Positions 6,350 to 10,258 of a DNA stretch of 10,258 nt are shown piece by piece (the stretch's first letter is position 1; each line of letters begins with the position of its first letter). Location of the stretch: contig CAJTMB010000052.1 of the NCBI GenBank assembly GCA_910577105.1, forward strand, positions 1-10,258, written 5' to 3'. The notes under the pieces are model-generated. The model was given only the letters and a program-made list of their open reading frames with translations, searched no databases and was not told the DNA's origin. The DNA is from an uncultured Lachnospiraceae bacterium (GTDB lineage: Bacteria; Bacillota; Clostridia; Lachnospirales; Lachnospiraceae). The position numbers were made by a program, and so were the translations under genes.

Positions 6350-8527
6350 ATGGATAGTAGAAGAATGGTCCTGGAAGGGCAGATACAGTATTTAATAAGT
6401 AATTCTAGGGATGCCCGTTATACAGAATATCTGCAAATGCTTTTGTTCCAGCTCAGGCAGCAGAATGTGACTGTGGAATATGTTTCGTTTGAACTGAACC
6501 GCACCTATCAGATGTATGTGCAAAGGGTACAGGCATATGATATGCAGCAGCAAAGGTATGCACAGCAGATGCAAAGTATGCAACCGCAATATGTGCAGCA
6601 GCAGCAATATACGCAACTGCAATATGTACCGCAGCAGCAATATACGCAACCGCAATATGTACCGCAACCGCAATATATGCAGCAGGCACAGTATAAAACA
6701 CAGCCGCAATATACAAAACGGGAGAAAAAAGCCCGAAACAGAAAGAATGTCGAAATTTCCATAGGTATAGGTGTGTTTAGCGTGATAGGGATTCTGCTTA
6801 TCCTGACTTCATTTATAATGCTGGGACAGACCTATATGAACAGGCAGATGAAAGGATTGTGCCTGTATGGAATTGTTTTGGCCATGCTTCTGGTTTCGGA
6901 ACTGGTCATTAACAGAAAAATGCACTATCTGTCTGTGGGCATAACAGGGCTTGGAATCTGCGGCCTGTATTTTACCAATATTTTAAACTGCCTGTACCTG
7001 CAAAATTTTGATGGCTGGTTGGCTGTGGCGGCTACTGTGATGGTTTCTCTGCTGGCGGCATTTATCAGTAAAAAGAAGGATTCCGGCGCGATAAACGGCA
7101 TCAGTTTTCTCGGCTGCTATATCAGCATATATCTGCTGGGAAGCGCACCATTCAGGTGGATTGCAGACGGTACGGAGGAAGGTTTTGCAGGGGGACGTTT
7201 TCTGGTAACAGCCGCAGCTTTGTTTTCTGTCAACCTTATGACCGCTTTTTTGACGGTTAAGAAACATCGTATGGCAATACGTGTCCTTCAAATGTCTGCT
7301 AATGCGCTTTTTACTATTTTTTATACGTTTTTGGGAGCCTTTGAGGGCGGAGCGGATTATGTTGTATTCTATTTAATATCGTCCCTTTTTGTTCAGGGTC
7401 TGTTATTCTGTTTCCTGACAGAACCCGGTAAAGAAAAAACAAATAAAGATTGGGAAAAAATGGTCGGGGTCATTGCTCTTTATGCTGCAACAAATGTAGT
7501 ATTGATTCTGGTCTTATTCTGGGAAAGTTTGTTTGTCAGTGCAAAATGGCATATTCATGTAGCTATGGGGTGCTTTCTTTTGGTCTGTGCGGTTCTGTTT
7601 TATCTGTTTAGAAAAAGCAGTCTTAAGTGGATACAGTTTTGGTTGTATGGTTTTACGGCAATTGTGGTATATAACCGTTTTCGGGCCGGTGGACGGGAAG
7701 AAGGATTATACTGGTGGTGTGTCGGCGTTTCGATAGGGGTTTTCCTGATATCCAGATTTTTATCCCGGATTAAGCTGTTGTGGATAAGTGATATTGTCAT
7801 TACCATACTGACTGCCTTTTCAGCAACGACGGCTTTTGTTCAGAAAGACTGGCTGTCCTCTTTATGTTATCTGGCGGCGTTTTTTGTTTCTATGGCGGGC
7901 TTACACCATTGGAAGGAAATCTATGAAGGAATTTTTCTTTTTGTCATAGAAGCTTTTATGCTGGCATTTTTACAAAATGAACTGACAATCTCCGTTATGT
8001 TTGCCGTCCTGTTTTTGGGGGTATTAGGTTTTCACAATATTAATCTTTTTAAAGGCAGATACAATAAGATATTCAATTATGTTAATTTGGGATTCATGGC
8101 ATGTTTATGTCTGTCCGCATTGTTTTATAACAGTTTCCTGTCCATCGGAATATTGCTGGTGCTTGGAACAGCATTTATGTTTTTAACCTTCAGGGATGAA
8201 TATGGAATGAATTTCAGATTCAAAAACCTTATATTGCTGGGTTATCTGTGTTATATGGTATTGATTTGGGATATTCCTGTCCCTGTCATAAAAAGTATAT
8301 TAATTATGTTTGCGGCAATTGGGGCAGTGGTGGCCGGTTTTGCCGGAAAGGAAAAGAAACTGCGCATCAGCGGTCTGGTACTTGCCATGCTTGTGTGTGG
8401 GAAGATTGTGATATTTGATTTTGCCGGTGCTGCCACACTGGAAAAAATGTTGTTATTCTTGATTGCAGGAATAATTGTACTTGCAATTTCAGGTATGTAC
8501 ATTGCATTAGAGAAAAAAATAGTGTAA
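6350..8527 (+). CDS. DUF2339-like polytopic membrane protein with Gln/Tyr-rich N-terminal tail
   Basis: A 725-residue protein. Residues 1-65 are probably helical and soluble. Residues 66-122 are a low-complexity Gln/Tyr tail with eight QY units (QYVQQQ, QYTQL, QYVPQQ, QYTQP, QYVPQP, QYMQQA, QYKTQP, QYTK). A basic patch KREKKARNRK (123-132) follows, then close to twenty hydrophobic segments from about 137 to 719, for example 137-159, 169-187, 192-217, 222-239, 282-302, 371-390, 402-420, 505-519, 598-613, 645-666 and 700-719. The layout, and the ending SGLVLAMLVCGKIVIFDFAG...EKMLLFLIAGIIVLAISGMYIA, resemble DUF2339 proteins as I remember them; their function is unknown. The basic patch suggests a cytoplasmic tail. 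AAGGAAAG (6341-6348) directly precedes ATG 6350. It follows hflX by 48 nt and precedes a lipoprotein gene, so the two envelope proteins may work together. It could instead be an unrelated transporter-like or O-antigen-ligase-like protein. Confidence 0.8.
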   Translation: MDSRRMVLEGQIQYLISNSRDARYTEYLQMLLFQLRQQNVTVEYVSFELNRTYQMYVQRVQAYDMQQQRYAQQMQSMQPQYVQQQQYTQLQYVPQQQYTQPQYVPQPQYMQQAQYKTQPQYTKREKKARNRKNVEISIGIGVFSVIGILLILTSFIMLGQTYMNRQMKGLCLYGIVLAMLLVSELVINRKMHYLSVGITGLGICGLYFTNILNCLYLQNFDGWLAVAATVMVSLLAAFISKKKDSGAINGISFLGCYISIYLLGSAPFRWIADGTEEGFAGGRFLVTAAALFSVNLMTAFLTVKKHRMAIRVLQMSANALFTIFYTFLGAFEGGADYVVFYLISSLFVQGLLFCFLTEPGKEKTNKDWEKMVGVIALYAATNVVLILVLFWESLFVSAKWHIHVAMGCFLLVCAVLFYLFRKSSLKWIQFWLYGFTAIVVYNRFRAGGREEGLYWWCVGVSIGVFLISRFLSRIKLLWISDIVITILTAFSATTAFVQKDWLSSLCYLAAFFVSMAGLHHWKEIYEGIFLFVIEAFMLAFLQNELTISVMFAVLFLGVLGFHNINLFKGRYNKIFNYVNLGFMACLCLSALFYNSFLSIGILLVLGTAFMFLTFRDEYGMNFRFKNLILLGYLCYMVLIWDIPVPVIKSILIMFAAIGAVVAGFAGKEKKLRISGLVLAMLVCGKIVIFDFAGAATLEKMLLFLIAGIIVLAISGMYIALEKKIV
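6605..6670 (+). repeat. 33-bp tandem repeat, two copies, in the Gln/Tyr tail coding region
   Basis: Copies at 6605-6637 and 6638-6670 are identical at 30 of 33 positions; each encodes 11 residues (QYTQLQYVPQQ and QYTQPQYVPQP). Shorter CAATAT-type units (CARTAT, encoding QY) continue on both sides from about 6587 to 6714. The unit is a multiple of three, so copy-number change would keep the reading frame. Confidence 0.8.
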
Positions 8528-8545
8528 TCTATATACAAAGTATTG

Positions 8546-8561
8546 TGCCGCAAAAGCGGCA
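8546..8561 (+). other. Small GC-rich hairpin before the lipoprotein gene
   Basis: TGCCGC (8546-8551) and GCGGCA (8556-8561) form a perfect 6-bp stem with an AAAA loop in the short gap after the membrane protein gene. No T-run follows, so it is not a standard terminator. It lies 5 nt before the GAGGG ribosome binding site (8567-8571) of the lipoprotein gene and might affect its translation or protect the upstream mRNA end. Confidence 0.45.
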
Positions 8562-8576
8562 GAAATGAGGGAAATG

Positions 8577-9290
8577 ATGAAAAGACAAAAATATACATGC
8601 TTTATTCTGTTATTGGGGATGGCCTTATGTGCAGGCTGCGGCGCCAAATTTCCGGAAATGTCAAAAGAGCAGGAGGACCGGATTGTTGAGTATGCGGCAA
8701 ATGCAATTATGCGGCATGTCAATGACTATGACAGCAGACTGGTTGATTTGTCTTTATACAGTACGCCTCCCCAAGAAACAGAGCAGGAAGACAAAGAGGA
8801 GGACGAAACAGGTAAAATGGATGCCGTTGCGGATACGGATACCGTGGATGTAAGTGAAGAGGCAAGTCCGAAGACATTGGAGGAAGTATTGCTCCCGGCA
8901 GGCGTTACAGCTGTTTATACCGGCTGCCATATGACGGTTTCTTATCCTGAGGAGGAAGGCGAGGAGCCTTATTTTGCATTGGATGCATCAGACGGGAAAC
9001 AATTTCTGGTGATGGAATTCGCTATATGTAATACGACGGGGGAAGCAGTGGAGATGGATATTTTTTCCGGCGCTCCCAGATTTACTGTAGTGTTGAATAA
9101 TACGGAAAGGGTAAGGACAATGTCCACCATGCTTCTAAATGATTTAAGCACTTATATAGGTATGTTGTCCAGCGGAGAGGAAATCCCCCTTGTTCTGGTT
9201 GCGGAGATTGACGGCGGTATTACCAGTGTGGAAAATCTCGAATTGCATGTGACAACAGATATCGGGGAAGCTTCAGTAGTATTGCAGTAA
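8577..9290 (+). CDS. Predicted acidic surface lipoprotein of unknown function
   Basis: From ATG 8577 the protein has 237 residues. It begins with a basic start (MKRQK), a hydrophobic core and a lipobox-like ALCAGC, so Cys21 should be lipidated and the protein anchored outside the membrane. The -3 position is Cys rather than Leu, which is slightly atypical. A helical segment (about 30-60) leads to a Glu/Asp-rich linker (about 66-105), then a C-terminal domain (about 110-237) with alternating beta-strand-like stretches such as KQFLVMEFAICNTTGEAV and a ...ELHVTTDIGEASVVL ending. This pattern recalls small immunoglobulin-like domains of Firmicute lipoproteins (DUF4352-like), but I cannot confirm the family. 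ATG 8565 and 8574 are alternative starts; 8577 is chosen because GAGGG (8567-8571) lies 5 nt upstream and the resulting signal peptide is compact. It follows the DUF2339-like gene by 49 nt. Confidence 0.82.
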   Translation: MKRQKYTCFILLLGMALCAGCGAKFPEMSKEQEDRIVEYAANAIMRHVNDYDSRLVDLSLYSTPPQETEQEDKEEDETGKMDAVADTDTVDVSEEASPKTLEEVLLPAGVTAVYTGCHMTVSYPEEEGEEPYFALDASDGKQFLVMEFAICNTTGEAVEMDIFSGAPRFTVVLNNTERVRTMSTMLLNDLSTYIGMLSSGEEIPLVLVAEIDGGITSVENLELHVTTDIGEASVVLQ

Positions 9291-9305
9291 CAGGGGGAAA
9301 TTGCT

Positions 9306-10079
9306 TTGGCTTTGATAAAAAATAACATACCGATATTGGAATATGATACGGAATGGAAAGCGGTACTGATGCCTTCCGTGGATTCACCTCATATATTTAC
9401 TGAAAAAGCGGTGATGCTTTTTATGAAACAGGAGATAGAGGACTATGTAAAAGCGCACGACTGTAAAATAGTAGATGAATTTATATGTGTGTCAGGAAAT
9501 TTCTACATATATAAAACCGAATATCGGGGACAGGAGCTTACGTTTGTTCAGGCTCTGGTCGGCGGTGCGGCAGCAGTGGAGATAATGGAGTACTTGATTG
9601 CAGGGGGTGTTAAAAAGATAATAGCGGCAGGGTGCTGCGGGGCATTGGAGGATGATAAGGAAGGCGATTTTTTCATTCCCGTTACAGCTCTTCGACAGGA
9701 AGGCGTTTCCTATCAATATCTGCCGCCGGACAGGGAAGTGGAATTGTGCGAAGAGGCCGTCATGGCAATAGAAGATGCATTGAAAAAAGAAGGATTTTCT
9801 TATCGAAGGTGCAAAACCTGGACCACGGATGGTTTGTTCCGTGAAACAAAGGATATGGTACTTTACCGTAAGAGTGAAGGCTGTTCTGTTGTAGAAATGG
9901 AGTGCGCGTCCTTGGCGGCGTGTGCAAAAATGAGAGGCATAGTTTTCGGACAGTTACTTTTTACAGCGGATTCTCTTGCAAATGTGGAGAAGCATGATAA
10001 AAGAAATTGGGGAGAAGATACTTTTTCCGTGGCAATGGAATTGGCTTTCAACGCTGCGGTATCGCTGGTGAATTTGTGA
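9306..10079 (+). CDS. Nucleoside phosphorylase (PNP/UDP phosphorylase family)
   Basis: Cytosolic enzyme of 257 residues that cleaves nucleosides with phosphate to a free base and (deoxy)ribose-1-phosphate, feeding salvage. Family signs in order are VGGAAAVE (85-92, phosphate-binding region), IIAAGCCGAL (105-114), TTDGLFRE (173-180), the nucleoside-binding VVEMECASLAACAKMRG (195-211, with Glu197-Met198-Glu199) and FTADSL (219-224), whose Asp222 corresponds to the catalytic-region Asp. The EMEC segment and length suggest the hexameric class, closer to uridine or broad-specificity phosphorylases than to trimeric PNP, but base preference cannot be settled from sequence. Initiation is probably at TTG 9306: AGGGGG (9292-9297) is 8 nt upstream, and the first in-frame ATG would remove 21 residues. 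It begins 15 nt after the lipoprotein stop, which implies co-transcription. The product is followed directly by the stable-RNA promoter. Confidence 0.88.
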   Translation: MALIKNNIPILEYDTEWKAVLMPSVDSPHIFTEKAVMLFMKQEIEDYVKAHDCKIVDEFICVSGNFYIYKTEYRGQELTFVQALVGGAAAVEIMEYLIAGGVKKIIAAGCCGALEDDKEGDFFIPVTALRQEGVSYQYLPPDREVELCEEAVMAIEDALKKEGFSYRRCKTWTTDGLFRETKDMVLYRKSEGCSVVEMECASLAACAKMRGIVFGQLLFTADSLANVEKHDKRNWGEDTFSVAMELAFNAAVSLVNL

Positions 10080-10088
10080 TATGCGGGG

Positions 10089-10154
10089 TATAAAATTGAA
10101 TTTTGCATAAAAATGTATTTTAGTGTTGACAATAGGCAAAACGAGTGATATACT
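10089..10154 (+). promoter_or_regulatory. Strong promoter with UP-like element, probably of an rRNA operon
   Basis: Perfect -35 TTGACA (10126-10131), 17-nt spacer, -10 TATACT (10149-10154, 5 of 6), and an extended -10 TG at 10146-10147. Upstream, 10089-10123 is almost purely A/T with A- and T-tracts, as in UP elements of rRNA promoters. Transcription should begin near 10161. The arrangement plus the boxA-like site downstream points to an rrn operon; a tRNA cluster or another highly expressed RNA is the alternative. Confidence 0.75.
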
Positions 10155-10160
10155 CAAATT

Positions 10161-10258
10161 CGTTGCGGAGGAAAGCCGTTTGGACAACCCAAAGCAGCAA
10201 ACAAAAGCACCTTGACAACTAAACAGCAATGCAGCCCTGAAAATTCCAGAAAAGGAAG
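10161..10258 (+). ncRNA. Partial 5' leader of a probable rRNA operon transcript
   Basis: No ORF with a ribosome binding site follows the strong promoter before the window ends. The transcribed leader contains a small hairpin TTTGG (10179-10183) / CCAAA (10189-10193) with an ACAAC loop, and the boxA-like site. The canonical start of mature 16S rRNA (AGAGTTTGATC) is not reached, so the gene itself would lie beyond 10258. The leader may also hold half of the RNase III processing stem, whose partner is outside the window. Confidence 0.5.
10206..10220 (+). promoter_or_regulatory. boxA-like antitermination site in the putative rrn leader
   Basis: AGCACCTTGACAACT resembles the rrn boxA of Bacillus, recalled as TGCTCTTTGAAAACT (11 of 15 positions alike). 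It lies about 45 nt into the predicted transcript. Similar CCTTGA-AACT stretches occur before 16S and 23S genes in clostridia. BoxA recruits NusB/NusE to prevent premature termination of untranslated rRNA transcripts. Confidence 0.6.

Noticed and set aside
6392..6762. Long antisense and alternate-frame ORFs over the Gln/Tyr repeat region
   Set aside because: These are products of the repetitive CAG/CAA/TAT sequence read in other frames; they have low-complexity Cys/Ala/Leu composition and no ribosome binding sites.
10080..10109. Possible terminator after the nucleoside phosphorylase (TATGC/GCATA with AAAATT/AATTTT)
   Set aside because: The stem is almost all A-T, the two parts are separated by a 7-nt bulge, and no proper T-run follows; the A/T content is better explained as the UP-like element.
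10161..10258. Riboswitch in the leader after the strong promoter
   Set aside because: No recognisable aptamer motif is seen; the boxA-like sequence and promoter architecture fit a stable-RNA operon better.

Overview
All genes in this window lie on the + strand and are tightly packed. The strong GGAGG-type ribosome binding sites, moderate-to-low G+C, OmpR-type two-component pair and overall protein flavour point to a Gram-positive anaerobe of the class Clostridia, most likely Lachnospiraceae. This taxonomic call is an inference from sequence style; no 16S or marker gene lies inside the window.

Layout from left to right. Bases 7-48 form a rho-independent terminator closing an upstream unit. 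Bases 92-2107 carry a nucleic-acid processing pair, tatD (metal-dependent 3'-5' exonuclease) followed 24 nt later by rtcB (RNA ligase). A good sigma-A-like promoter (TTGACA-17-TATATA) then precedes a small single-pass membrane protein of unknown function (2199-2762). Next comes a compact unit at 2837-6301: an OmpR/PhoB-type response regulator, its HAMP-containing membrane histidine kinase, and the ribosome-associated GTPase HflX only 8 nt behind the kinase. An intercistronic hairpin leads into a 725-residue polytopic membrane protein (DUF2339-like, with a Gln/Tyr repeat tail at its N-terminus). A second small hairpin leads into an acidic lipoprotein. A nucleoside phosphorylase of the PNP/UDP family starting at TTG closes the gene series. 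I see no convincing terminator between 2108 and 10079, so much of this may be co-transcribed, with internal promoters.

The last 180 bases are different in kind. They hold an A/T-rich upstream stretch, a near-consensus promoter (TTGACA-17-TATACT with TG extension), and a leader with a boxA-like antitermination sequence (10206-10220). I read this as the promoter and leader of a ribosomal RNA operon whose 16S gene should begin just past the window's right edge.

Most genes are recognisable housekeeping or stress families. The less ordinary points are: a Glu in place of Asp in the G4 motif of HflX (NKAE); the linkage of a two-component system to hflX; the Gln/Tyr tandem-repeat tail on the DUF2339-like protein and its lipoprotein neighbour; the tatD-rtcB pairing; and the stable RNA promoter at the edge. 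I did not find a clear undescribed defence or mobile system; there are no CRISPR arrays, tRNAs, transposases or phage genes here.
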